DNA of 64,000 bases from Petunia secreta (taxonomy: Eukaryota; Streptophyta; Magnoliopsida; Solanales; Solanaceae), in NCBI GenBank assembly GCA_029990175.1, contig JARKIP010000010.1, forward strand, positions 41,596,001 to 41,660,000, given 5' to 3'. How positions within the stretch are numbered: position 1 is the stretch's first letter; each line of letters opens with the position of its first letter. The notes beneath the pieces were generated by a model. It saw only the letters and a program-made list of their open reading frames with translations, searched no databases and was not told the DNA's origin. Positions 1 through 10,685 of this stretch are shown piece by piece. Position numbers and translations under genes: made by a program.

Positions 1-540
1 CTGGAATTGGAGACTCGATTTGTTCTGGGTTTGACGGTCCCGCTATTGCTATTTTGTTTATATGATGTTGCCTATTTTGGTTCTTTATTATGTTTACAGT
101 GTTTCCTTCTTTTCTTAGATGCAGTATGGATTGTTTTACTTTGTGGGATTACTTTGCATTTATCCACTTACGATGCAGTAAGCCTGTTTGCTTATTATGC
201 AGCTGGACTCATACACTTTGAACATAGGCTACTGCACTGATGTTTGAACAGATACTACACACTGTGGGACCCACTGGATGTTTAAAAGATATTTTTTCGA
301 ATATTGGCCTATGAAAATATTTTAATGTGAGGCCTACGCAATGATTTGACGGAAATACAATGAATTGACGGATTTCAAACGGATACTACACTTGAACAGT
401 CCCGAAGCAAATAGGCGATGATGAATGTATAAAATTAATGCAACGGCCCGGGCTCCGTGTTTGCAACCGTGCCAGCATCCCGAGCCTCTACATGACGCGC
501 CATACAAATCTGAGCCTAAATTTTGCAAAAACAACCCCCT
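1..540. other. Unassigned AT-rich sequence
   Basis: No gene can be supported here. A 77-codon open frame at 7-240 encodes a hydrophobic Leu/Phe/Cys-rich peptide with no recognisable motif and may be chance. The stretch may be the tail of an old mobile element, but I see no terminal structure. Confidence 0.3.
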
Positions 541-564
541 CTACTACTACTACTACTACTACTG

Positions 565-599
<35 letters not shown>

Positions 600-615
600 A
601 CTGCTACTGCTTTAT
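541..615. repeat. CTA/CTG trinucleotide microsatellite
   Basis: About 70 bases of (CTA)n passing into (CTG)n and back to (CTACTG)n. Short open frames across it are homopolymers of Tyr/Cys, Thr/Ala or similar and are products of the repeat, not genes. Confidence 0.9.
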
Positions 616-1070
616 TATTAGTATTTTATTTTCATTAATTATTACACTTTATTATCGTACTAATTCAGTTTAATTTTCATATTTTTGCGAGGAACATTTT
701 GGTACGAATAATTCGTGGACTAACTTACAAATGGGAATATGCATTGATGTAGGGTCATTTGAGATCGAGCTCGGGCTCGAGCGTTCAAGAAATAAGACTT
801 AGGACTTTTAGAAAATTCAAGGCTCCCGCGAGTTGATCAATTTCACGGTTCTATCTTTAACTTTGCATTACTTTCCTTGGATATTTATGCAAATAAATGT
901 GTAAAATATTCTATTTATCAATAATATTTGATTTCTTGGTATATTGCTTTACTTTATGTGCATTACCCTTTATTGTGAAGTCGTTATTTAATTTATTGCA
1001 AATTGGGGCCATCTTAGCAAATGCGTGCAAGTAAAATATATATTTTGCAAATAAGCCTTTTATTCAATTG

Positions 1071-1152
<82 letters not shown>

Positions 1153-1172
1153 TTATTATTATTATTATTATT
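1071..1172. repeat. ATT trinucleotide microsatellite
   Basis: About 34 units of ATT, with one TCT interruption near 1151. On the minus strand this reads as a poly-Asn frame, which is an artefact. Confidence 0.95.
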
Positions 1173-1179
1173 AAAAATA

Positions 1180-2460
1180 ATTCTTTTGAAAGAAAAGCGC
1201 ACTTGTAAATATTTGGAAACCTGTCGGATTAACCGTTTTTAACGGAATTTCGGAAGTGTCTTAAAAATCTTCTTCCGAAATTAATAAAACCTCGTACCTT
1301 TAGAATCTCTGAAAGAAAGACCGTCTTTTTATAAAAATGGAGTTTTTGCACGCATTTGTTAATTTGGTTCCCTGTTTTCCTTAAATTGTGTGGCGACTTC
1401 AAGAACTCCAAAAGAGTTAGTCTATCTTGTCGATATTCCGGAATTTATCCTTTTCGGGATAATTTTTGGTGTTCAACAAAAAGTAATCATATTTTGGAAA
1501 GTAACTTAGCCGGATCGCTGTTATCTATCGTCGGGATCGTTAGGCCTGGTGCACCTTTTACATTATTTTCTCCCCCGCTAGTAAGAAAGAACTAGTCCAC
1601 CCTCTAGATGGGAACCTAGGTGATGGGGGTAGCCAGACGGCCATGATAAACTCATGGTGTACAAAAGTAATCCTCGACTCTGGCTCAGGAACCTCTAACT
1701 ATAAACTCATGGTGCACCTTGTACATTATTTTCTCCCCCGCTAGTAAGAAAGAACTAGTCTACCCTCTAGATGGGAACCCAGGTGGTGGGGGCTAGTTAG
1801 ACGGCCATGAGTAACTCATGGTGTCAGAAAGTAATAGTCGACTCTGGCCATGATAAACTCATGGTTGAAGGACTTGATTATTGTTTTCAATGGAATTATT
1901 GTTGATTATTCTATTTATGCATGATTTATTATATTTGCTTGTCCCCGATAAAAATGTTGTGGTTGATGTTGTCCCCACTTAGTCTGTGCGACTAATCCTT
2001 TCCCTTCTTTCCACTCACAGATAAGCTAGTTGATGTCGATACTTTGAGTCAAGCCAAGTGACAAAGCTGAGGATTGATCCGGTAAACCCTGCATTTGCTT
2101 AGAGTGGGCAACTATTTTATTCTTGACTTATTTCAGTTAGTCGTTTGTTTAATCTAGATTTTTCTTCTTAAGTCACTCTTGGGATTGATTAATGTTAGTG
2201 CTAAAGTTCTCTGTAGTAGAATTGTGTCGTGGACAACGTAGATTTGGTTTGATTGAGTGCTCTTTAGACTTTGCATATGCGTAATAATGCGGTAGTTGTT
2301 TGTTAGACTGATTCTGGTTGTTTCTTGACCGGTTTAAAATTTTAGATTGGTCCCGGTACAGGAAAAACTCTGCCAAATTTTCTGCACAAAATAGTGTAGG
2401 CTTGCTAGGTAGGTTTAGTCTTGTTTAGCACCGATCACGGCTCTAAATGAGGTCGTGACA
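1180..2460 (+). mobile_element. Decayed 5' LTR (right part) of an LTR retrotransposon
   Basis: The right edge is set by GGTCGTGACA ending at 2460, three bases before a tRNA-iMet primer-binding site, which is the normal geometry of a 5' LTR on the plus strand. The left edge is not found: no matching TG start is visible, so the start given is arbitrary. No gag or pol follows, because a LINE fragment begins within about 300 bases. The element is a remnant. Confidence 0.5.
1548..1832. repeat. Direct repeat pair, about 113-122 bp, inside an LTR-like stretch
   Basis: Two copies (about 1548-1660 and 1711-1832) share the same order of motifs. These are GGTGCACCTT, a CTCCCCCGCTAG stretch, GAAAGAACTAGTC, CCCTCTAGATGGGAACC and CGGCCATGA, ending in CTCATGGTGT. 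The copies differ by scattered substitutions and lie upstream of the primer-binding site at 2464. They are therefore probably part of a retrotransposon LTR. Confidence 0.75.
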
Positions 2461-2463
2461 AAG

Positions 2464-2477
2464 TGGTATCAGAGCCA
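2464..2477 (+). other. Primer-binding site, tRNA-iMet type
   Basis: TGGTATCAGAGCCA matches the 3' end complement of plant initiator methionine tRNA, the usual primer of many Ty1/copia and chromovirus elements. It lies 3 bases after the apparent LTR end at 2460. Confidence 0.75.
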
Positions 2478-2744
2478 CTCGGTGTCAGCTTTGTCAATGT
2501 GGGACAGATTTCAACTAAGTTTAGGAAAATCTCATGTAGGTGGGCCAAGCCTCAAAGCTGAGTCTTGGCGAACCCCGAGTACGCAGGGCACACTAAGAGT
2601 ACTCATCGAAGACGCTAAGTCCATAAGAGGTGGTGTATGTGACACCCCAACTAAGAGTATCCTGCATCGGCATAACACAAGAGAGATACTGGGTACATAA
2701 GTATGCATGCCTTAGACCTTAGTGACATGTTTTAAACCCGTGCA

Positions 2745-3540
2745 AGCCTAGACCTAAAGCGGACAATATCACTAGCAGGCAAGGCTGTTATAGAAATGGA
2801 GGCTTGTTTCTAGTGTCCTATACGATAAGAGAGTTCCACTTAGACTTAAGAATAAGTTCTATAGAGCGGCTGTAAGACCAGCTATGTTGTATGAGGCTGA
2901 GTGCTGGCCAGTCAAGAATGCTATATTCAGAAGATGGAAGTAGCTGAAATGAGGACGCGTAGATGAATGTGTGGGCATACAATAAAAGATTAGATTAGGA
3001 ATGAAGTCATACGGGACAATGTGGGAGTGGCTTTAGTGGTGAACAAGATGCGAAAAGCGAGGTTGCGATGAATTGGGCATGTGAAAAGGAGGAGCATGGA
3101 TGCTCCAGTGAGAAGGTCCGAGAAGTTGACAATATTGGGTTTACAGAGAGGTAGAGGTAGATCAAAGAAGATCTGAGATGAGGTTATTAGACTAGACATG
3201 ACTCACTTTAGATATGAAAATGTGAAGGTCGAAGATTAGAGTATAAGGTTAAATAGTGGGCGAGTAACTCTGTCGTATTATATGTGTTATTTCTATCGTA
3301 TTCTTCATCGTTATTATTGGTATTTTTTGTTTACCTTGGATAGTCTTACGTTTATGTCAGCATTACTTTACCATGATATTTGCATCTTATTTTTCAAACC
3401 TGTTTTCAGAATAATTTTCTTTAGCCGAGGGTCTATCTGAAACAACATCTTCATCTCTGTGGGGGTAAGGTCTGCGTGCATCTCAGCCTCCCAGACCTCA
3501 CTCGTGGAATATCACTGGGTATGTTGTATGTTGTTGTTGT
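2745..3540 (+). mobile_element. RTE-type LINE, 3' fragment
   Basis: The plus strand carries a decayed reverse-transcriptase C-terminal region. Readable pieces across shifted frames include AMLYEAECWPVKN and MRTR-like segments, then RNEVIRDNVG and RGRGRSKK. They resemble the end of plant RTE-clade LINE proteins. After it comes a 3' tail containing GGGTAAGGTCTGCGTG, CCAGACC and GGGTATGTTG, then TTG repeats near 3530, the usual RTE/SINE-type tail. The 5' part and endonuclease domain are absent, as expected for a 5'-truncated LINE copy. Several stops and frameshifts make it non-functional. Confidence 0.75.
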
Positions 3541-5160
3541 AACACACCTAAAAACAAAAATATTTATTAGTATAATAAATCTCACCACATGGCAAGAAAG
3601 TGAGTCCCGCATGTGATATAAATATAAATAATAATAAAAATCTCCACGTCATCTTTCCGGTGAGTGTAAGTGCAAAAACCGGCAAGAGTTATTTTTTAAG
3701 AGAATTGCCAAAAATTGAGTGATTTTTGTAACAAATCAAAGTAAAGTCACTTCAATGATTAATTTCTAAAGCTGAATGACCGTTTGAGAAATTTACATCG
3801 GTCTATTATATTACTACTTAAGGTATAAATAATTTCAGATAATTAATTATTGATAGCGATACCGGTTTAACACATTGTTAGTTCTTGTGGTTTAAAAACT
3901 TATATATTATGCTCCATATTTGATTTTATCCAACTTTAGAAATTTTTTATTTAAATTAGTAATTTATATAAGTCAATCCATTAGAATTTAACTTATTGAG
4001 AATTACATTTTCTTTATTAAACATTTTATTATGAAAATTAATTTTTATAAAAAGATATCCTCATACTTGATAACATATTTTAAGAGCCAATTCACATTGC
4101 CAGTGCCCGATTACACTGTAGCAAAGCTACGATTTTAGCTCACTCAATTTTGATTAGATTCGACTTTAACCCTATTTTGATTCAACTTAATATTGTATAA
4201 ACTCGATTCAATTAGATCAATTTGCTCGAATATTTTGAATGGTTTCTCTTCTTCTTTTAAAATATTTCTAATTAGGACTTGATCGAGGGATAACAATGGA
4301 ATCAGATGGATGCCCAAGCCTAGTCAGGACTCAGGAGTAGGCAAAATACGTGTAAAATTAATGAATTAGAATTTGCAAGAAAATAATACTACTCCAATAA
4401 TAATAAAGAGACGTCGCAATTATATTAGCTGATGAATCTCAGATATAAACGACTGATTCTTAGGCTTCCTATCGCTTCCCCCTCTCCTTTCTTTCCTCTT
4501 ACCACATTGTAGTGGTTATCCTTGCTTCTGTTATTATTCTCGAATTCCATAACATAAATAGAAATGAATTTTCGTGGTCTTTTTGAAGAATAATACAAAT
4601 AAAAATAAAAAATTTTAAAAATGTTATTAGAAGTAATATCAATTTCTGTTAGGGGAAATAGAAACAAGCCTTTTACGGGAGAAATCATTGCTATTATCAA
4701 TGTGAATGGAATTAGAGATTTTATTTTTATGAGCTTGAAAACCTGAAGGGAAATTTGTGCACAACTGGTTTTTGTTATTGTATAAGGCCATTATCTTTCA
4801 ACTTTCTGGTTTGTCCTTCTATATCTTTTACATTGTGCTCTATCCTAATCCATCTCCGTCTCCCTCTCATTTTTTTAACCATCTGGTATTTAAATTCACT
4901 ATTTCGATCCAAATTCGCGCCTCTCATTTTGCTATGGAATTTCTTTAATTTGCAGTTTGTTTTATTACTAATAGATTTCCTTGTCAATATAAAAGAAATA
5001 CTCCTCTCTTTGAATTAAAGAAAAGGAAAAGAATTCTGTCTTCGTTCTTGTACATATAACCTTTGGATATCAACTTACATCTGCTGTGTGGAATTTGGTC
5101 ACATGACGTCGTTACTAAATTTTTATTTATTTTTCCAGGTTCTTTGCTTGAAATTTCAAT
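3541..5160. other. Intergenic region upstream of the kinase
   Basis: AT-rich sequence with no supported gene. Open frames of 60-90 codons at 4425-5018 occur on both strands, overlap each other and show no family signature. The right part presumably holds the promoter of the kinase gene, but I could not single out a convincing TATA box. Confidence 0.4.
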
Positions 5161-5196
5161 ATGGCATCGAAGCCCACACCTCTAGAGTTACCTCAG
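5161..5196 (+). CDS. Probable first coding exon of the AGC kinase
   Basis: ATG at 5161 opens 12 codons (MASKPTPLELPQ) ending at CAG|GT, a good 5' splice site at 5196/5197. A matching acceptor TTCAG lies at 5766-5770. Joining the two in phase 0 adds R-S-H-Q directly in frame with the Met at 5783. Many D6PK-type kinases begin MASK or similar and have an intron near the 5' end. The exact in-frame join is seen in the sequence; that it is used is inference. Alternatively the exon is a small upstream ORF in the 5' untranslated region. Confidence 0.5.
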
Positions 5197-5782
5197 GTCC
5201 ATAAAATTTGTATCATTTTCACCTGACATTTGTAGTTCATTATGTGCAGAACTTCTAATGTTAATTTGGTTGTATATGTATCACAGCTATATATTTCTAT
5301 TGATATTTTATTGGCAAGGAATCTAAAAGAAAGGAGAAGTTCTACACATCTGTTTAAAGAAAATCACTATATTTGATGGCCAGGTTAAACCACCAACATA
5401 ATATATTATTCGTTCTGCGTCATCGTTTTATCCCCTTGTACTTTGACTAGGAAGGCACGTCAACAGTTGAACTTTTGGCTCCCTTTTATGGTACCTATCT
5501 TTCCTTCCTCATTCCAACGTGCGATTGCCTAAGGCAACTTCACAACGAATCCCTTTTGAGTTCAACTACAAACGATCCATATAGACAGTTAGAGTATAAG
5601 TGTGCTTTTCAAAGTCATTACTTTTAAATAGTGCATAAATTTCATGATCAATTGTCTCTCCGTAGTTTTAATGCTTTTATCAACTAAGCATGTAATAGCT
5701 GTATATTACATTTGACCTGCTAAAAAATATTGTAGTATACGTACTTATATGTTGATAGCTATTAATTCAGAGATCTCATCAG

Positions 5783-7716
5783 ATGAACACCATGGTATTA
5801 GAAGATACATGTCCCACCAGCAAAGGTAGTGACAGCAGTACTACTGCAGAGACTAGTTCAACTAGTACTAGTACAAGTACTACACCCCTCAAGCCCCACA
5901 CTGGTGGTGATGTTCGATGGGATGCAATTAATTCAGCTTCTTGTAAAGGAGGAAATCCACTTGGTCTTAGCAACTTTCGATTATTGAAGCGTCTTGGATA
6001 TGGGGATATTGGAAGTGTGTATCTTGTTGAACTGCGAGGAACAAATACTTACTTTGCAATGAAAGTGATGGATAAAGGATCACTTGCAAGTAGAAATAAA
6101 TTGCTTAGAGCTCAAACTGAAAGGGAGATTCTTAGTCTTCTTGATCATCCATTCTTGCCAACTTTATATTCTTACTTTGAGACCGACAAGTTCTATTGTT
6201 TAGTTATGGAGTTCTGCAGTGGAGGTAACCTTCATACCCTCCGCCAAAAGCAGCCCAACAAGCATTTTACTGAGGAGGCTGCTAGGTTTGTACCTATATC
6301 TATCTCTACCACCTTATATCCAAATGCAATTGGATTTATGTTATATACACCAACAATACGGTGAAGATTCTTTATATATCTTGACCATTTTATCAGGTTA
6401 TCGAATAATGTTTGTCATGAAGAGCTGTAACTTGTGATTACCTTATAGCTGACATTGAGTTAATATTTTTCATACACCCCGTTAGTGCATGGAACTTAAG
6501 CTCAAATGAATACAATATACTTCATACTACATAGTTTCTAAATAACTAATCTCAAATCAAATAGGCTCTTAGCCTCCTCTTTTCTTGCATATAAGAAACT
6601 GAAAATTGGATTGAGGACTAACTCAGTCATATAGCCGTTAACAAATTTTATTGTTTATAGAGCATTGGTTGCAGTCATTGAAATTTCAGTTTCATTGTGA
6701 ATTTTCTTGTCCATACAAAATTGCAACATGGAGACAAACTATCATACCGATATGTGCTCCATTTATTTCTGTTTCCTTTCAGATTGTTTCTTTTCAATCT
6801 ATAACGTGCTCAAATGGCCTAAATATTCTTTTGCAGATTTTATGCAACAGAGGTATTGTTGGCACTTGAATATCTGCATATGCTAGGAATTGTTTACCGG
6901 GATCTTAAGCCAGAAAATGTACTAGTAAGAGACGAAGGTCATATAATGCTATCTGATTTCGACCTATCCCTCCGTTGCTCCGTTAATCCAACTCTTGTGA
7001 AATCTTCATCTGTACATGGAGGTGGAAATAATGCTAGTACTGCAGGAGGAGGTGGCATTTTAGATAATGAGATGCAAGGTTGTATGCAACCCTCAAATTT
7101 TTTCCCACGTAATATTCTTCCTACAAAAAAGAATCGAAAGTCTAAATCTGATTTCGGGCTATTTTCACTCCCTGAGCTTATGGCAGAGCCCACAAATGTG
7201 CGTTCCATGTCCTTTGTTGGTACACATGAGTACTTAGCCCCTGAGATTATTCGCGGCGAGGGTCATGGTAGTGCTGTGGATTGGTGGACGTTTGGTATAT
7301 TTTTATACGAACTTTTACATGGGACAACACCTTTTAAAGGTTCTGGAAATCGTGCTACTCTTTTCAATGTTGTAGGCCAGCCATTAAAATTTCCAGAAAA
7401 TACCCAGGTGAGTTCTAATGCAAGAGATCTTATAAGGGGGCTCCTTGTGAAGGAACCACACAAGAGAATTGCATATAAAAGGGGTGCTACTGAAATTAAA
7501 CAGCACCCCTTTTTTGAAGGTGTCAATTGGGCTTTGGTACGAAGTGCTGTTCCTCCTTCTATACCTGAACCTGTGGATTTTTCCCTATATGCTAGTAAAG
7601 AAGCATCAGCTCATTGTTCAGATCAAAAGAAGACGGCAGAAACTGATCAAAGTCATGATAAAAACAAAAACACTTCCACTGATTCTTCTTCATACAATGA
7701 CTTTGAGTACTTCTAG
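5783..7716 (+). CDS. AGC VIIIa protein kinase, D6PK-like
   Basis: Two exons, 5783-6285 and 6837-7716, are joined across a 551-base GT-AG intron that splits an Arg codon. From the Met at 5783 this gives 460 residues. A Ser/Thr-rich tail (about 10-35) is followed by the kinase domain: LGYGDIGSV loop (71-79), catalytic Lys94 in AMKVMDK, YRDLKPEN (188-195) and DFD (208-210). DFD in place of DFG is the hallmark of plant AGC VIII kinases. An insertion of roughly 65 residues rich in Gly, Asn and Ser separates DFD from the FVGTHEYLAPE activation segment, also typical. The protein ends FEYF, fitting the FxxF C-terminal motif that docks PDK1-type kinases. Such kinases act at the plasma membrane, where family members phosphorylate PIN auxin carriers. 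The intron position before FYATEVLLALEYLH is conserved in the family. It looks intact. Confidence 0.93.
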
Positions 7717-7997
7717 TACATAACATTTGAAGTAGAAACGGAATATTGGACGAATGTGGGGTTAAGGATTGACCATCGTACGTAGGTAAGATGGTATGCA
7801 AGATTAACCTCTGACCAACTTTGGATGATCTAGAATTATGTGTATGCAGTGTATTTATTGTGTAGAATTGCATGGCTGTGTAACTTGCTCCGAGAAGAAA
7901 TTGCAACTTGCAGCACTAGCAGTGGAATTTTTCTGACTAAAGTTGAGTTGTAACGGCTGCTGATGATGTACTGTGAATATAAGATAAAATATGACAC

Positions 7998-8511
7998 TGT
8001 CCATTTTAATTTATATGACCGTGTTTGATTTGACATGAATTTTATAATATTGATTGGATTTGTATATTACATACTTCCTCTATTGTGTAGTTAGATGAAG
8101 TTTGATTTGACATGAATTTTATAATATTGATTGGACTTGTATATTACATACTTCCTCCATTGTGTAGTTAGATGACTATTGAAACTTATAGTTTCAAATA
8201 TTTTATAGCATTTGTGCGGTAAAAGTTTATCACTAAAAATAAATGTGAAGTTTTAATTAAATTATTTTTGAAATTTAGAAAGTCGACAGACTTTTTGTAA
8301 CAAATTAATAGTAAGCAAATTGTATCATTCATTTTAAAATAGAGTGTAGAAGTCACATTAAATTAAAGTAGAGTGAATAATTTAGCAAATTTTAATTCTA
8401 AAAATAGGTGAAAGTTGCAAACAAATAGAAGTCGTGTCAAACATTTAAAGATGTTCCAAAATAGATAGAGTGTCATGTGAATTGGAATGAAGGGAGAATA
8501 CTAGTTTCCTT
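7998..8511. mobile_element. Degenerate Stowaway-like MITE
   Basis: The left end reads CCATTTTAATTTATATGACC. The right end, reverse-complemented, reads CTCCCTTCATTCCAATTCAC followed by ATGACACTC. These are imperfect inverted copies of the common plant MITE end CTCCCTCCGTTCCAATTTATGTGACAC. The body is AT-rich and non-coding. It lies 3' of the kinase gene and may supply part of its 3' untranslated region. A 77-bp internal duplication makes it longer than usual. Confidence 0.55.
8023..8176. repeat. 77-bp tandem duplication
   Basis: Two adjacent copies (8023-8099 and 8100-8176) start with GTTTGATTTGACATGAATTT and end with GTGTAGTTAGATGA. They differ at only a few positions, so the duplication is fairly recent. 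It lies within the MITE-like sequence. Confidence 0.9.
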
Positions 8512-8820
8512 GACTTTTGATTAGATTTAAGTTAATATCCCTTCCACTTGTTCTAGATTTTGACCCTAAATAATAGAAGTGCTTAATATAGTGAATCATT
8601 GAATTTCAGAGGGCTGGAATGACACGAAAAATGTTGCTATTGGCTGCTTAATCTGTTTCTTTCCTCTGCTTATTAGGGATGGTAACGACAGCAGATCATA
8701 GAATTTTAGTTTATCCTTTTCTTTTTCCTTTTTATTGTTATTACAAAAGGGATAAGTTTACTGGCATTTTAAAATCTGTTTCCCGTAAAGGGAACAATCC
8801 AGATATTTATAGAAGACGGC

Positions 8821-8838
8821 TTCCAGAATATTTGCGAA
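8821..8838 (+). promoter_or_regulatory. Heat shock element
   Basis: TTCCAGAATATTTGCGAA is an alternating array TTC-nn-GAA-nn-TTT-nn-GAA. It has four heat shock factor half-sites in correct phase, with one C-to-T change in the third. A weaker TTCAAGAG lies at about 8868. It sits about 50 bases before a TATA box, the usual arrangement of plant small heat shock protein promoters, and belongs to the gene at 9723. Confidence 0.7.
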
Positions 8839-8888
8839 GCTAGACGAAATATACTCTCCAGCATATTCAAGAGCCTCCTTTCCTACAG

Positions 8889-8897
8889 TATATATAT
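8889..8897 (+). promoter_or_regulatory. TATA box of the original small-HSP promoter
   Basis: GTATATATAT follows the heat shock element by about 50 bases. Just after it a 693-bp LTR-like insertion begins at 8900, so the TATA box is now about 830 bases from the start codon rather than about 135. Confidence 0.6.
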
Positions 8898-8899
8898 TC

Positions 8900-9592
8900 T
8901 GTTGGGTTTTTGGAATGTAAAGAGTGTGAATGGGAAATGAATGGTGGGAAGGTAGGGAAATGAACTTTCTCCCATATTGATAGAGAAAAAGGCTTTTGTT
9001 GGGTTTAAATAGAGAAATGCTTCTTCTAACTCTTAAAATGGTTGAGAAGATAGGAGTTTCGCGCCGTCATCGTTCGATTGACTTAATTTTTTGGACCAAC
9101 AAAAACTAAAAGTATTAAATGATATTAATATTTTTTAATAATATTAATACTTTATTATTAATATTTGTCATTCCGTTTTTGTAACGGCCAGCCATTAGTG
9201 TGGTCGTTTCTGTAACAACCACATTTGGAAGGTGGTGTCTCTTCACTTTCTGCCTTTCCTTGGCTATAAATACGTGTCTTTCATCCGTCTTTTTCCACAC
9301 ACAGAATATCTGACTATCTCCTCCCTTTCCTCTGCATTTAAAACAATAAGTGTCGTGCGATTTGCTCCGCTTCTTTGAGTTCGCCGAGTTCTACCGTTTG
9401 AAGTGCTGTTACCGTAGAACTGTTATCCCGTTCCATCCTGGGAGGAATTAACTCATTAACCTTGGGCAACTGTGAGGAGGTTAGATTCCTTAAGGAGAAA
9501 TAAGAAACTTGTGGGCTCGAGATTGTCCGATACACTCTGATTATACATTTCTATTTTTGTATTTTCTGATATTTTTGAACGCAGGAATAACA
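8900..9592 (+). mobile_element. Probable solo LTR inserted in the small-HSP promoter
   Basis: The segment starts TGTTGGGTTT and ends GGAATAACA, with TG...CA ends. It is flanked by TATTC (8895-8899) on the left and TACTC (9593-9597) on the right, a 5-bp target duplication with one mismatch. A strong TATA box (CTATAAATA at 9264-9272) lies at about the right place inside an LTR. No gag, pol or second LTR is present, so this looks like a solo LTR left by recombination between two LTRs. The orientation is inferred from that TATA box. The length fits a Ty1/copia LTR, but the family is not established. Confidence 0.55.
9264..9272 (+). promoter_or_regulatory. TATA box within the solo LTR
   Basis: CTATAAATA in GGCTATAAATACGTG. 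About 30 bases downstream is a CA-rich stretch (TCCACACACAG) suitable for transcription initiation. If active, it would place a new transcription start about 430 bases upstream of the small-HSP start codon. Confidence 0.5.
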
Positions 9593-9722
9593 TACTCTAA
9601 TTAAATCATACCTTACGTACAAAACATCACTCGGATCGACTAGAGCTAAAATTGAGATTATTGCTAGTAGTAAAAAATAAAACTCTTGCAGTAGTATTTA
9701 ATTACGAATAATTGAGTGATCG

Positions 9723-10238
9723 ATGTCATCGTCACAATTGCTTCTCGATCATCCATTTCTCTTTGGGTTAATTGAAGGTTCTAGTGGCTGCGACATGGAC
9801 TGGAAGGAGACACCTGAAATCCACATCTTCAAGGTTGATCTTCAAGGTCTCACAAAGGATGACGTAAAACCGGAGCTGCACGATCATAGAGTAGTCCATC
9901 TGAGTACTCATGAGGGGAAAAAATACAACGGTGAAAATGAAGACAAGTTCAGTATTACTGGCATTAAGTGGCACTGCAAGGAACGTCCAGAGATGGGGAA
10001 TTTCTGTAAGGAATGTCGATTACCGGATGATGCTTTAACGGACCAAATTAAAGCTTCCATGCGTGACGGAGTCCTAGAAATAAAGGTACTTAAAGATCAG
10101 CGCCTGTTCAAAAAGAAGTTAGTGAAAGGCAATAAGCATAATAAGAAGATCGTTGACATTACCTTCTCAGGTGATGATCATGATGCAAACACTTCTTCAC
10201 CCAAAGGAATTTCTCGATTTGTTTGTTGCAAAGCTTGA
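9723..10238 (+). CDS. Small heat shock protein (HSP20, alpha-crystallin domain)
   Basis: A single-exon protein of 171 residues. It acts as an ATP-independent chaperone that binds unfolding proteins under heat stress, usually as large oligomers. The alpha-crystallin domain runs from about residue 26 (DWKETPEIHIFKVDLQGL) to about 120. It contains KWHCKERPEMGNF and CRLPDDA, which match the plant pattern WHRxERSSGxFxRxFRLPxxA. DGVLEIKV matches the NGVLTVTV strand. A C-terminal I-V-D-I resembles the IxI motif used in oligomer assembly. No signal peptide, organelle transit peptide or peroxisomal ending is evident, so a cytosolic or nuclear protein close to class I is most likely. It is divergent: Cys replaces Arg or Phe at several places, and the tail ends CCKA. 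Regulation is probably by the heat shock element at 8821, now separated from the gene by an inserted LTR. Confidence 0.9.
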   Translation: MSSSQLLLDHPFLFGLIEGSSGCDMDWKETPEIHIFKVDLQGLTKDDVKPELHDHRVVHLSTHEGKKYNGENEDKFSITGIKWHCKERPEMGNFCKECRLPDDALTDQIKASMRDGVLEIKVLKDQRLFKKKLVKGNKHNKKIVDITFSGDDHDANTSSPKGISRFVCCKA

Positions 10239-10289
10239 TTGGTTAGACAGACTTTGTTAGTCTCCTTCTTTCATCCATAGCATCCCTTT

Positions 10290-10680
10290 ATTTTTACATT
10301 ACACAACATAACACCCCATATTTTTAAAATTACATAACTTAGCACCCATTTAAACTAAAAACTCTAGGAGCCACTTCCTCACAGCGACAGCGTCAGGGCT
10401 TGGAGGAGAGGGGATGACGGTGGGGCAGTGGTGGAAGGGTTGGGGGGGTAGCGGCTGCATTAGGTTTAGTAGGGAAGAGAAGAGAGCAAAATGTGAAGGA
10501 GAGAAGGAGAAGAGAGGAAAAATGGGGGCTAGAATTTTTTTTCTTTAAATAGAGGGTGCTATAAAGTGAAAGAAAAATTTTAAAAAAGGGAGGGGGTGCT
10601 ATGTCGGATAAGGTAGCAAAATAGGGGTCTTTTTTGATACTTTTCATGAGTGGGGTGTCTCTCAATGTAATTGTCCCTAA
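10290..10680 (+). mobile_element. Short element A with an arm shared with 14370-14660
   Basis: Non-coding. The part 10390-10680 contains GGCTTGGAGGAGAGG, AAATAGAGGGTGCTATAAA, GTGCTATGTCGGATAAGG, and ATGAGTGGGGTGTCTCTCAATGT. It matches, in reverse complement, the stretch 14370-14660. The two are therefore inverted copies of one repeat family. The 90-codon minus-strand frame at 10393-10665 is low-complexity and not considered a gene. I cannot name the family. Confidence 0.45.
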
Positions 10681-10685
10681 ATTTT

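Noticed and set aside
7..240. 77-codon hydrophobic open frame at the window edge
   Set aside because: No motif, no signal peptide cleavage pattern, and AT-rich chance frames of this size are common here.
425..673. Open frames with Tyr/Cys and Thr/Ala runs
   Set aside because: Products of the CTA/CTG microsatellite with no conserved flanks.
1014..1202. Minus-strand open frame encoding poly-Asn
   Set aside because: It is the ATT microsatellite read on the other strand.
2464..2477. tRNA gene fragment
   Set aside because: Only the primer-complement part is present, next to an LTR edge; it is a primer-binding site.
8961..8970. GAACTTTC inside the solo LTR as a functional heat shock element
   Set aside because: Only one pair of half-sites, no phased extension; weak compared with 8821-8838.
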